Assembly (NCBI GenBank): GCA_963969395.1
Contig: OZ017801.1
Location: 13,583,611 to 13,647,610 of the forward strand
Origin: Pseudoscleropodium purum
Taxonomy: Eukaryota > Streptophyta > Bryopsida > Hypnales > Brachytheciaceae
Length of the DNA stretch: 64,000 nucleotides
Reading direction: 5' to 3'
The position numbers and the translations under genes were made by a program. Within the stretch, counting starts at the first letter, position 1. Every line of letters starts with the position of its first letter. The notes under the pieces were generated by a model. It ran no database searches and was not told where the DNA came from. It was given only the letters and a program-made list of their open reading frames with translations. Below are positions 1-12,015 of the stretch, in pieces.

Positions 1-2390
1 CATAAAATTGTAGGATCTTGAATCATGATGACTTGAAAACCTGTGGTAAAAATTTCAAAATATTCCACCTTGTAGATTATAAGATATAAGCATTCAAATT
101 CACCAAAATCATTTTTTCAACCCTACGAAAAACCGGGTAGCTACACTTCACAAGCTCACTTTTCTATGAAAAAATGACCAAAATGGTGGTGCATCTTTGG
201 ATTTGTTTTTCTAGATAAGTTGGTCAAATGCTTGAAAATTTCCAAATCATTTGGAATAGTACAACATATAGGAAAAAATAGTAAGTAGGCATTAGAAGGG
301 AATGATTCTAAATACTAAATTATTAAGAATTCAAATATGGAATTGAAAAATGTCAATCCCAATGGTTGAAATATTGTGATAAAAAATTTACATCCATTTA
401 TAAGACAAAGGATTTCAAAGTTTATTTTAGAGTAGGGAGTCCATAACTACCCGCAAACAAAAAAATTCTCATAACTTTTGACTCGTTGATCAAAATGGAA
501 TGATTCAAAGCTTTTCTGATATATATAAGTCTAGAAAACCAATTTCAAGTTTTGATTTTTGAAAAAAGTGACTTTTTTTAATATGCCCAAACTACTCAGT
601 TATAAAAAAAGTAACATACTAGGCTATAACTTTTGACTCTGATTTCCAAATGTCATGAAATTTGTTGTAGATGAAAGATATTCCTTGTCCATAGTTTATA
701 ACAAAATTTCAGCTGAAAATATGCAAATTTTTGGTCACCATGGCCTGTCCAAAATTTTTATACAGCCAAAAATCACAATCCAATCCTTTAGGGATTAATA
801 ACTCCTAAGATGGAATTGAAACACACTATAATGGTGAGATTGCTTTAACAAGAATTTTACACCTTGTGGGACATTATTTTTACAATAATTTTGAAAATTA
901 AATTCAAAAAACTAATTTAGTATATTGTTCACTTTAAAAGATGCTATGATAATAAAACAATTAAGAAGCTAGTTCATAATTTCACATCATTAATCCAAAT
1001 AGATTGAATCAAAGCTATCATAAAGATAAAAATATAATCTATAAGAAAAAAAAATTTAATTTAAAAAAAGAAGTTTTGCTATTTGTTTTTTTAACTCCCG
1101 AAGTTGTTTTAAGAAGCTTTGGGTTGTATAACTTTTATTTTTGAGCACTAATTGAAATAAAAATTATATTTTCACAAAGAATTTTTTTTAATCTACATCA
1201 AAGGAAAATATTTTTAAAATACAACAAAAATTGAGATTTTAGGAGCCTAACGAAAATCCATTTTGTCCCCCATTTGGGCAATTATGGGGCTTGAAGGATT
1301 AGTCCCTAAATGCCAAATTTTTTTGAGCTTCTAAAAATTTGATCAAAACTAAATAAATTTTCATGACCACAATTTTAAAATTGAAATCTTAAGCTATGAA
1401 ACTAATTTGAAGGCTAAAATATATATTATTTATAATCATCATCAATTTATGGCTTTTCAATATCTATTCTTACAATTTTTTATATGATTTTCTTCTTAAA
1501 ATTCAATGTATTTGGAGCTCATCTCAATAGGCTTGTGATACCAAAATATAAAGATTTACAATGAATATCCTTGCACAAAATCTTTAATAGAAAAGTTGAG
1601 AACAATTTAGGGGTTAAAGTGAAGCAATCTTGTGTAAATGAAATTCGTGCAAATTAGGCCTTTAAATGAAATAATTAGTGGAATACTTGAAAATTTTCAA
1701 AATTTCAATACATAACGAAAGCTGAAGATGTCAAGTTTCATTTTTCATAATTCAAACCAGGTATCAAATTAGGATATTTAGAAAATTACTATCGAACTTG
1801 GTGGTTAGGTTCAACATTTTTTGCCAAATAATTAATTAAAGTTGATAAATGTGATTTGCCAAATGTCAATGTATAGAAAAGATCGGTGTTTACCTTATAA
1901 ATGAAAAAAATATATCTTTCCAATCTCAATGTTTATTTTTTGAATTATTTATTTTTTGATCTTGACCTTCTAGATACAATTTTTAAGATTGAATTACAAA
2001 ACACATCTAGGTTTGGGACATAAGATTCTAATCCCTTCAAGTCTAGACATTCAAATTCTAAACAATGGATGAATGCAAACATGTCCCACGCATAGAGTTA
2101 ATTTTTTCATTCATCTAAATTTTTGAAGATTCTTGTGTTTATTTTCTTACACTTGTATGGAATAGATTTTAGAACTTTTACTTAGAACTTTACTTTTGAA
2201 ACTCTCTATAGTACAAGTGGTATAGGCAGGGTTGCTATTTTGTAAGCATGTAAGTGTAAGTTTGTGAGTTTGTGAGCTTGTGAGCATATAATTTTTTAGA
2301 GATTTCATCTAATATTTTTGTTCAAAATTTATTGTTTTGGGTAAATTTTAGTACCTATTATCATGAATCTACTATTGTGGTCCCTTGAAC
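1..2390. other. AT-rich sequence without recognisable genes
   Basis: This stretch is strongly AT-rich and every frame is closed by frequent stops. I see no coding potential, structural RNA or clean terminal repeat. Phrases such as 'cataacttttgactc' resemble ordinary degenerate repeat DNA, and similar wording recurs near 36150-36250. Confidence 0.6.
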
Positions 2391-2398
2391 AACCTTAA

Positions 2399-2764
2399 TG
2401 TGCTACTTATTAGGCTTTGTTAAATTCTAAAGAAAAAAATTGGTTATTAATTAGGAATCACTTGAAATTGCTTGAGGTTGTTCCATTGAGATTTTTATTT
2501 TTATTATCATTTCCCTTTTGTTTTGGGGCTACCTTTGGGGCCAAAGGGAGCCCCTAGCTACAAAAAAAAGTTATTTCCTAATTTAAAAAAAAATCCCACA
2601 CCTAGGGGACTTCCCTCGGCGCCAAAGGGAGCCCAACAACAAAAGGGGAGTGATTATAAAAATAAAAACATGAATGGAATAACCTCAGTTGGTTTCAAAC
2701 AAATTCTAATTAATAACCAATTTTTTTTAAATTTTAAATCTAGCAAAGTTCAATAAGTAGCACA
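2399..2764. repeat. Foldback (MITE-like) inverted-repeat element
   Basis: The two ends are inverted copies. The left end begins TGTGCTACTTATT and the right end finishes AATAAGTAGCACA. The similarity runs inward for more than 80 bases on each side with scattered mismatches, leaving a short central region containing two copies of the phrase gccaaagggagccc. No convincing target duplication is visible. The length and structure suit a small non-autonomous DNA transposon, but I cannot assign a superfamily. Confidence 0.6.
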
Positions 2765-3410
2765 TCAAGATAGCAAGTGCTTGATCCTCCTCTCATCGCC
2801 AAGGGGTTTCAATCAACAAGAAGGGAGCAATTAACCAAACAACCATCTATTCAAAGATAGAAGAGTTGGATCCTTGGGAGGTTCCAAAGAAGACAATGAT
2901 CAACTAATCAACAATTTGGTGTAACTAAGCTCATTCTTTACAAAAGTAATCCTTGTCAACCAAATATTTTCTTCAAAATCTTAACAAATTTAATCACTAG
3001 TACATCAAGATAGAAGTATATGTACCTCCCATTGGTTCCAAGAAGACCCACGCTACTACAAGATAGTGATCAATAAAAACAAAATTCAATGTGGCCAAAC
3101 TCTTTCCATATATAATGAATTCCTATTAATATTTCTAAAGTTTAAACAAGTCTAGTGACTTACAAATCAAGAAGGAAGTGTGAGTACTCTTTCTTCAACC
3201 CTGAGAAGATACATAATGCTGTAAGACAATGATCAACCAAAATAAAATTCACTATGATAAAGATCATTAGATATAAAAATAATTCTTATCAACATTTTTT
3301 TTTTTCTAAAATCTAAATAACTCGAACAACAATGCATCAAGAGAAACTTATTGATACTCTTCCATTAGCCACGAAAAGACCCACACTATTATAAGACATT
3401 GATCAACAAA
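2761..3410. repeat. Degenerate tandem repeats, about 165 bp
   Basis: Recurring phrases 'atcaagatagaagt...', 'cc..gaagaccca', 'taagaca.tgatcaa' begin near 2765, 3001, 3166 and 3331. The last three are spaced about 165 bp and the first about 240 bp. Similarity is weak but ordered. No coding signal is present. The array occupies most of the gap before CACTA-1. Confidence 0.45.
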
Positions 3411-3883
3411 TATCCTATACAAACTTATTTCTATCTCCATTTTTCTTTCAATTAAATTAAATTCATCATTTTCATAAAATATACTTCTACTATTTTAAAC
3501 AACACTAAAAATTATAATTTTCATCTAAATTCTACATAACTATGATAATAGGTTCATAGTAATAGGTACAAAAATTTACTAAAAATACTAAATTTTGGCC
3601 AAAACTTTACGATTGAATCTATTTTTAGAAATATTATTAAATTTTCTAGTATTTCTTCAAATTTTGAGCTCAATGCTCATATAATCTCTATTCAATGCTC
3701 ATAGGCTTATATTCACATGCTCACAATCACAAGGTTGCTATTTTGTAAGCTTGTGAGCCTTTTAGTATACAATTTCTAAAAGATTCCATCTAAAATTTTT
3801 GGTTAGAATATATTATTTTCAATAAAATTTTGGACCTATTACTATGGACCTATTATTATGGATCTATTACTGTGGTCTCTTCA

Positions 3884-6240
3884 CACTATAAAAAAACTTG
3901 TGTTTTTTGTGGTGTCCAAAGCAAAACACTAAATGTCCAAAGCGCAGTGTGATTTGTCTATGTGGATGTCCTTGTGTTAGAGATGACATTTAAGAAAAAG
4001 TGTAGATTTTGTCGATGTCTGCTTTGGCAATGCGAAATGGCAATAAAATAAAGGTGGTGTGGCCACTACTAAGACAATTTCGAGACACCAAAGTGGACAT
4101 GCATGTGTCCACTTCAATGTCTAAGAAAGCACCAACTGCCATGTCAACTTTGTTGACCCATTTTCACTACTGGTAATTTGGTAGAAATTAATGTGGGCTA
4201 TGATAAATACCTACCTAAGGTTAAAAAAATGGATGGCGCACTATCAAAGAGAGCTTCAAAACCAAGACATAACCAATAGAATTTTCTTGGAACCAACAGG
4301 AAAATGGATATTCCTTTCAAATGCACCTCTTTGAAATGAATGAACATGTTGCTCAGTTGGTTATAAGGTATTTTTTTTTTTCAATTACCTGATACCATAA
4401 TTCATGGTATCATTTACATAATGCAATAAAAAAAATTTACACGTCAGTCACATCTTCCAAAATATGAAAAGGACTTGGCAATGCATCTACTTTAGAGGAC
4501 TACATTGTAGTGTCGACTTCATGTGTAGTTCTAATGTATAATTTCCAAGATTGACATTGAGTACAATACTTTCAATGCAATATTGTTGTTATAAAATAAG
4601 AAAAAAAATTTGTAAATGTTCTCCAATTCTATAACCAATTTAGTAAACTATCTACCTCCTCTATGCATGATAAGTGATCGACTATGTACATGTCACCTTC
4701 GACATTAGCCTGACTTGCAGAACTGCTACTTTAAAGTTTCAACACATCAAATTTTCCTTCATCCACCTATGAATACAACATTCCTACTACTTTGCTCTCT
4801 TCACTAAGCTATTGTCCAAAAACTAGTAACTCGGTGAACACTGAAACTACCAATTAGCAATGTATGCCATCAGCTTCATTTGCATTCACTTCCAAAATCA
4901 TATTCCAAAATGTAAGGGATACAACAAATGCAGTCTTAATTTATAGAGGAGCAACATGTTTTCCACAATTGCAAATGAATTGATACTGCCCACAATCCAC
5001 CAAACATGACAAATCATGGCAATTTCAAATTCAATGCAATATAAAGTTCATAAATTTTGCAACATTCTATCAATTCTAAAAACTCTACGAAAATAGAAAC
5101 TTCCACCTGACTTTTTCAAAGTCACTGTGAGGAATTTGTGCACTACTTAAAATTAACCAATTCAAATGCTAAACAAAGCTATCGCTTGAGCTACCATTAC
5201 TAACTGGACTACAAACAACAAAGTCTACAAAATCAAAGTATTGGCCTTCACAATGTAATTTAGTGATTTCCATTTCTGAAATTGACATGCTACAAATGCA
5301 AATGATTTATAACCACATTTTTCAAATATAAAACAATCATCAGTTTTACATTTCAATTTCCATGTTGCATTGCAAAATGGAATGATCATTATACAACCCT
5401 AAGTCGTTGCACTCAGTAGGCAAAAAGGCCGAAATACAGTCCTTTCTGTTCTTTCCATTTTCATACTCACCTTGTTGATGTCTTCTTACCTTACCGGATT
5501 ACACAATTTACCAAACTCTCACCTACTACTTGTTGTTCCCTTCCTCTTATATCGTCACTACATTTCTTGATTGCACTAAACATTTGTCCATCACCACTAG
5601 TAGTTCTTCCATTCCGAAGCTCCTAATGTTGTGCCTCCCCTTTAACTTACCTATTCATATTTGTTGTCCAAGGAAAACACTTTCCACATTATGAGCTAGT
5701 ACTCCAAAAATCTACAATTGAAGTCGGCATACAAACAACGGACCCTTTGTACATCACTTCTTTCAAAGACATGCTCATATTAGGTCCACCATGACCAATA
5801 AAAACATGCACAACTTACATGGCATCTCCTTTGAATTCTACAAAATCAAACAACAACAAATTCAATTTTAGTCAAGAAGCCTAACCTTCCAACTTCATCA
5901 ATCAGAGTCCAATAAATCCCCCAAGTCCGGATCAACTAATTCATCAATCCCTACTGCTTGTTAGAATATGTCTTCTCTTCAAAGCTGCCTACATGTTAAT
6001 GGCTCCCTCTCAAATCTTTTCAGGTATTAGTGGTGGAGGTCGAAGACCTTTGTAGTCATAGTCCACTCCTCTATCAAATAAAAAGAGACCATCGCTTCCT
6101 TCATTGGAGTTATCTACTTGCCTACCTTGAACCTCTTGGTGTAGGACAACTCTCCAACTTGGTAGTTCTAGAGCATTACTAAAGAATACCTACTCACAAT
6201 GTTTTGGGAATACAAACGATTTTTTTCCAAATGGTTCACA
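3884..6240. other. Left subterminal region of CACTA-1
   Basis: This is noncoding DNA between the CACTA terminus and the 3' end of the transposase remnant. Near the end are short, partly inverted phrases containing 'gtccac', 'gtggacatg' and 'tgtccaaagc', as expected of subterminal binding-site repeats. The remainder (about 4200-6240) is degenerate, with no open frame of note. Confidence 0.4.
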
Positions 6241-6690
6241 TTATTGGAAATTTGCAAGGGTGAATCCCCATTTGTCCTTTTTCATAGTTGCATTTGATCC
6301 CCTATAGTTTGCTGTAACCCACCTACATACAAAGACAACAATACATGCTCCACGGTAGTCCAGTTCCACTATCTTCTCCAATTCACCTATGTACTTCACA
6401 TTGGCCTTTATAAGGTTTCGATCCCCAGCACTTGAATGCCATGGTCTACTGAATGTTGTGGCCACTCCGCAATCTTGAATTTCTAACCTTCTTTCATAAC
6501 TCGCAATTTGAAATTGACAACCAAAGGCCCACATGCTTCTAAACTTCTTACACTTGAATTTTGGAGGAATTGTAACATCCTTGACAATATTAGGAATTGG
6601 TATTCCCGATTGCTCTACATACTGAATGTCTTCCTTCAACCATTTCGCAAAAGAAGGGAATTCCATTAAATTCCTTGGATAAAGAAGCCC
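6241..6690 (-). pseudogene. CACTA-1 transposase, C-terminal DUF4216-like fragment
   Basis: The 141-codon open segment reads like the C-terminal DUF4216 region of plant CACTA transposases. It has a start resembling FPSFAKWLK, a central GELEKIVELDYRG block, and a terminal WGFTLANF block. The same blocks occur in the CACTA-2 copy at 27566-28264 (LQEILELDYRN, YGFTIANF), which fixes the identity. The reading frame can be followed a few codons further upstream, to about 6690. It is separated from the rest of its gene by the gypsy insertion and has no start of its own, so it is a remnant. The DUF4216 region follows the DDE and DUF4218 parts in intact elements, and its biochemical role is not established. 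Confidence 0.6.
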
Positions 6691-7102
6691 TCTTCTTCCT
6701 AGTCTATGCGAATGTTGTCAATGACAGAGCCTCTTTTGCTCCTCCTAACGTGAATTCAAGTCTTTGTATCTCCTGCAAAATTTCAGCATACATCATAAAT
6801 TACTGCATGCCTTAGGTAGGTCATTGGGTTCAACCTTCTCACATTGATCTTTTCATTTACAGTTCCATTACCTTGCTAGTTCAACTTCTGCACTACACTC
6901 TTTGAAGTCTGTTTTAGTACTACCTACATTGCAGTTTCTACTTTTGTACATATTCATTGCTCATCCCTAAAATGGCATTGCTATGCGTGTGCACAGTCAA
7001 GTAACATTGCATGCACTCCACTTTAGAAGTTCATGACTTCACTTCTATAATGTGACTTCTTCTATGAGCCTCTCTAGATTGTTTTTTTCCTCTATAGTAT
7101 AG

Positions 7103-7406
7103 TGTCAGGAACTGATCAGGTTCATGCCAATACTCCGCTTCCACTTATGAACTCCATAACAAATATAATATATTCAATTATATAATACTTGACAATTACT
7201 TGTAAAGTTGAATCATGAGTCAGTAATCCAGAAACAACATTACATTGACAAAATGTTGAGTGAGGGACAGGCTCCCCTCATTGAGCTTAAATACAAGATA
7301 AATAACTAACTTAACTGCTCTTAGTTATAACTACTTGTTACCTCCTCTTCCCTTCCCATAATGGTTCCTTGTAATCCAGTCCTGTTGATACGACGAAGTC
7401 GTAACA
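7103..7406 (-). repeat. Gypsy 3' LTR
   Basis: This 304-bp repeat begins TGTCAGGAAC and ends GTAACA on the plus strand. It matches 16458-16765 except for about ten substitutions and one 4-bp indel. Because the element lies on the minus strand this is its 3' LTR. The last ~29 codons of the pol frame run into it. Confidence 0.85.
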
Positions 7407-8975
7407 TTACCCCCCTGTAGGTTCGAGTATCTGTTTTAAAATTATTTGCTTGTCTCGGTCCTGGTGCTGTAGGATGAAGTCGGTGGAAACATCGAATTGC
7501 ATCTGGAGCATTTTTTAAATTGCTAGCAGATTCCCATGAATTCTCCTCAGGCCCGTATCCTACCCATTGCACTAGAAATTGAAGTGTTTTCGATCGGCCC
7601 TTCATTCGAGAGTCCAATACTGAATGTACTTCCTACTCTAGGTTACCTTTAGGAGTGATCGTTGGTGGTGGCGGTATGTGTTTGCGGCCTAGAATGGTGT
7701 CCTGTCGGAAGGTTCGAGCAAGGATATGTGAAAAACATCGTGAATTCTCAAGTCCTTTGGCAGTTTCAACCAATACACGAGGTCTGAGAGTTTTGATATC
7801 ACTGAGAACGGACCTAAAAATTTTGGAGCCAATTTCTTAGACGGTGAATCGGTTGCTATATTGTCGTGACGAAGCAGAACTTTATCTCCAATTTGCAGAG
7901 TAGGTTGTTTATTAACATTGCGATCGTAATTTCTCTTCGCTTGCTCTCCAGCCAGTTTTATCATTGTCTTGATTTCTTCATGTACTTCCTGCAAGTAGTG
8001 AATTCTATCCTCGGCTGTTGGGACCTTTGAAACCGTAGTGGTTGTGAATGATAATGATGGATGGTAACTGTAAGTTGCATAAAAAGGGGAAAAACCTGTT
8101 GCAGAGTGAAGAGAATTATTATATGCAAATTCAGCGAGTGGTAATAAATTTGACTAGTTATCTTGGCGTTTTGATGTAAACATGCGTAATATTTGTTCCA
8201 ATATTTGATTTACTCTTTCCGTTTGCCCATCAGATTGTGGGTGGAAAGCTGTACTTGTAGCATGTTGAATGTGTAGGAGGTCACAAAGCCTGCTCATAAA
8301 TTTTGAAACAAAAACAGGCCCTCGATCTGATATTATCTCATCAGGGACACCATGATGTTTCCAGACATAGTGAAGGTACAAGGTAGCAACCCCTTTTGCA
8401 TCAATGCTTTCGTTAGTTGGAATAAAATGAGCTAATTTGGTGTTTTTATCAACAACCACCATAATTGAATCAAATCCACCGCTTTTTGGTAATTTTACAA
8501 TAAAATCAGTCGTGACTTTTTTCCAAGGTGCTTCAGCTGCCGGTATCGGTTGTAATAATCCATATTTTCCATGACGTGGAGGTTTTGATCTTTGACATAA
8601 GTCACAGCCATCAACATACCTGTGAACATATCTGCGTACAGTAGGCCAATAAAAAGTTCTTGCAACTAAATCGATGGTTTTTGCTCGCCCCAAATGTCTT
8701 GCAGTTGGAGCATCATGGCGGGAACGCAATATTTGATGATGTAATTCCTCATCATCGGGTACTACTATAGTATCCCGAAATCGTAAAATTCCATTGCTGA
8801 AATCGTATTCTGCAAATCTTCGTCGAAGATCTGAAATGCTTTGGCGAGGTCCATTCTTAAAAAATTCTAATATAGGTTGAAGTGAAATATCTTTGGGAAT
8901 AATCCGCTTGATATGTTCTATAATCCGATTGTCATCCCAAATAGCCTTAGTTGGTTCTATCACTGATAATCGCAA
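7321..8975 (-). pseudogene. Gypsy integrase with C-terminal chromodomain (broken)
   Basis: The segment 8154-8975 holds the integrase N-terminal zinc region (His residues near 80-94, Cys 124 and 127 as CDLC) and the DD35E core: D157 in TTDFI, D217 in ISDRGPVF, E253 in GQTERV. An in-frame TAG at 8154-8156, where relatives usually have Trp, stops it. The same frame resumes through 7689-7994 with the GPY/F module (KFLGPF, DVFHISLLEP). A one-base indel near 7700 and a further TAG separate this from the chromodomain at 7321-7617 (LQFLVQWVGYGPEENSWE). Integrase inserts the cDNA, and chromodomains are thought to steer insertion toward particular chromatin. The end of the frame overlaps the 3' LTR. 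As it stands the gene cannot make a full product. Confidence 0.85.
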
Positions 8976-9017
8976 TAATGGCCTTGAAATCTGATCGATA
9001 TCCTTATTTAAATCTGT

Positions 9018-10834
9018 TCAACGTGAGAGCATATCTGCTCTTCCATTGAGTGAACCCGGTCTATGTTCAATTTCAAAATTAAAACCTGATAAAAATTCAG
9101 ACCATCGGGCTTGTCTTCGATTAAGTTGTTTGGTCGTTAAAAAATATTCTAAATTTTTATGATCAGATATTACTTTAATTTTATGAGGTGAACCTTCGAG
9201 ATATACTCTCCAATCTTGAAAAGCTAATACAATGCTTAGTAATTCTTTATCATATATATGATAATTTTGTTCGGATGGAGACATTTTTGAGCTTCTATAT
9301 GCGCAAGGGTGTAAATACCTGTCTTCCCCATATTGAGATAAAATGCCTCCAGTTGCTTTGTCAGATGCATCAACTTCAACTACAAAAGGTTGATCAAATT
9401 TTGGGTGTACCAATATTGGGGCTTGTGCAAACCTAGATCGAAGATCTTCGAATGCTCTTTGTGTTACAGGGGTCCATAAAAATTGCTGATTTTTTCTTGT
9501 TAATGATGTGAGAGGAAGAGTAATTTTTGAATAGTCAATAATAAACCGACGGTAAAAATTCGCAAATCCAAGAAATGCTTGAACTTCTTTAACAGTCTTT
9601 GGAATTGGCCATTCTTGAATTGCTTGCACTTTATTTTTACACATTTCCAATCCTTTTTCAGATACTATCATGCCTAAAAATTCAACAGATGTTCTATGAA
9701 ACTCGCATTTAGATTCTTTAGCATATAAACCCTGTTTTTGCAATCGTCGAAGAACCTCTCGAACCACTAAACGATGTTCTTCCAAAGTCTTTGAAAATAT
9801 TAATATATCATCCAAATAAATTACTATTGATATATCTAATAAATCGTGAAAAATACATTGCATATGAGCTTGAAATTGGGCAGGAGCATTAGTTAACCCG
9901 AAAGGCATTACTAGATATTCAAATAATCCATATCTAGTTTTAAAAGCTATTTTAAATTCGTGCCCTGGTGCCATTCTTACCCGGTGATAAGCTTGCTTGA
10001 CGTCCAACTTCGAGAAAATCTTAGCTCCCACCAATCGATTGGTCAATTCCGGAATTAGTGGGAGTGGATAACGATTCCTCACTATTACTCGATTTAAATT
10101 CCTGTAATCCACACATACACATATGGATCCATCCTTTTTCCTGGCGAAAACGATTGGGGCTGAAACTAGGGACTTGGATCTCTGAATCCACCCTTTTCCC
10201 AAATTCTCTTCTAAATATTGTCGAAGCTCCTCCAATTCAACAGGAGACATGGGTCGCAATCCCATATTTCGCAGTTCTTCTCCCTCTTTGAACTCAATTT
10301 TCGTATCTGACGGACCATGATCCGAAGTTTATTGGATGCCTGCTCACTGAAAGCTTCTCGAAGATCCTGATATTCCTCTGGAATTTGTGATTCCTTGTTT
10401 TCTTGTACCTTAGGTACTTCCGATATTTCTATAGAAAAAATTTCCGCTCCTTGTGCCGATAATCTAAAAGTAGCTGCCGATACTATAGCATGCTTTGGTG
10501 TTGTTACATTGTTCAATTTTTTTCGTGGCAGGTGAGTAAACGGAACTTTTTCCTCACCATCCAGTTTCAACGAATCTTTCAATGGCGGAAATCCATCTTT
10601 TTCCAAGACCATATCCGAGACATCTGAGCCACAGTCTGTTTGAGCTTTCGATGCCCAGTTCTTCCTTGTTTTACTGTTAACTTTATACTGGCCTTCACCG
10701 CATGTGTTACCATTAACTGGATTATGGCTTTGAACGCATGCTCCCTTTACACAAGTAGTTTGACAATATTCTGAATCAAATATTACCTCATTTCGTGACC
10801 ACCGAATGGTAGGATCATGCCGACTTAACCATGG
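9018..10834 (-). pseudogene. Gypsy reverse transcriptase-RNase H (broken)
   Basis: The 415-codon frame 9018-10265 contains the RT core: KKDGS near 44, SKLDVKQAYHRV near 85-96, the YLDD active site at 150-153, LGMIVS further on. RNase H follows, with an FVVEVDASD segment near residue 295 and YDKELLSI. Upstream, 10211-10612 encodes the linker after protease in another frame. A one-base deletion near 10328 separates the two frames. A TGA at 9018-9020 lies between RNase H and integrase. The linker can be followed up to the solo-LTR unit 1 insertion at 10834. On the far side of that insertion the protease frame ends within the usual LG(T/M)PWL motif, so the insertion point is inside the coding region. 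Confidence 0.85.
10211..10834 (-). pseudogene. Protease-RT linker segment of gypsy pol
   Basis: This is the reading frame downstream of the protease, beginning on the minus strand at the solo-LTR junction with a short stretch read as W-L-S-R-H-D-P. It runs through 10612-10211. A LSRHDP-type sequence after an LGTPW motif (the latter encoded just beyond the nested insertion) is standard in Ty3/gypsy pol. The frame is displaced from the RT frame by a single-base loss near 10328. Confidence 0.7.
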
Positions 10835-10898
10835 TGTCGCAGCACAGGGTAGGTAAATTCCCCATTATACTCACAAAAATCGCTCTAGAGTATAACTA

Positions 10899-10971
10899 AG
10901 TGACTCTAAAGATCGAACCCACGAGATCCTGTGAAGTATCTAGCTCTATTAAGCAGTTAAGCTAAGTCAGT
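10899..10971 (-). other. tRNA-like module in solo-LTR unit 1
   Basis: This 73-nt segment has a possible 7-bp acceptor stem with one mismatch, an A-box-like TAGCTTAACTGC, a B-box-like GGTTCGATC 45 nt further on, and a D-arm (GCTT/GAGC). The anticodon and T stems are imperfect, so it is not a functional tRNA gene. The same 73 nt is kept in the two sister units. Confidence 0.5.
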
Positions 10972-12015
10972 ATCCCAATCTTACTTTCCGGTCTTGGATC
11001 TAGAACCAGAAATACCACCACACCGGATAACTATAGACCGGATTTCCCCTTCTTCCTGTCCTACTAACTATCCGGTCCATACAAATACCCAAATCCCAGG
11101 ATCTCACAACTTCCGATCCTGGAAATCCGTCCTGACCAATCCGGTCCGGATGGTCATCCTGTATCCGTAATCCTATCCGGTTTAGTTTTGCCTCTGTTTC
11201 ACCATCAGAGGGGTCGCTGCTTACATTTGAGAGTGGTAGGCCCACCACTCCTTCCGTGACTTATAGTGGCTGAAGACCCACTGTCCTACTTCCTAAACGC
11301 CTAAGCTAATCCGGATCCGGTTTGGTCCTTCACAACAACCCAGATAGCAATCCGGATTGTAGGTCACACAAAGACCCCACACTCGACCCTCTCGTACTAC
11401 AACGACCTTGATGCTACTTCCGATCCGTGCGAAGACAAGTGGTTACAAGTGCACCCGTCCGTTCCAACATCAACTAAAGTTCTTCCGTTACCCATACAGG
11501 TGGTGAGACCTCACAGGAGATCGGACACTCGACCGGATTTCCCACCCGGGAGTTCTAGCGCAGCTAAGGAATCCCTCCCTACCCGCCTAGCCTAACAACG
11601 GCTTTCTCACAGGGAATCTCAAACTCTAGACGTGCTGAGGAACTAAGTTCACTCTCAACTCTTCAATACCTATTCACATGCACCTTGGATCGGAAAAGAA
11701 ACACCAAGGGGAGAAATCACTCGCAAACCGTCTCGTACTATCCTAACTCCACATCATACAATCCTGTCGCACTGGAGAGAGACACACAATGAGGAGAATA
11801 GAAAGGTACAAGAAGTTTGCAAAATGAAAAACTCCCAGTTCCCATCTCAGGAACCGATTTATATACAAAGGGTAAAAACCCTAAAAGCACAAAAAGGAGC
11901 GGAAAACCCGTGGGGGTCCGCCGCCATCCTAATCTAACTTCCGGCTAACCTAATACTGTTGAGCCGGATCCGGATCCGGATCCGCTCCTACTCCTAACTG
12001 AAATCAAAATCCTAT

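Larger units (their letters stand above)
2225..3880. repeat. Diverged direct repeat pair (about 170 bp each)
   Basis: About 2225-2395 and about 3722-3880 are diverged direct copies. Both contain 'gttgctattttgtaag', then a stretch around 'ttcatctaa', then a segment of 'acctatta..atg' phrases ending 'tgtggtc'. A third, inverted piece of the same family lies near 3510-3590. The foldback element at 2399-2764 follows the first copy directly and CACTA-1 follows the second, so this may be an older element that later insertions targeted. Confidence 0.5.

Noticed and set aside
2523..2756. 77-codon ORF as a gene
   Set aside because: It lies inside the foldback element and its content follows the low-complexity repeat sequence.
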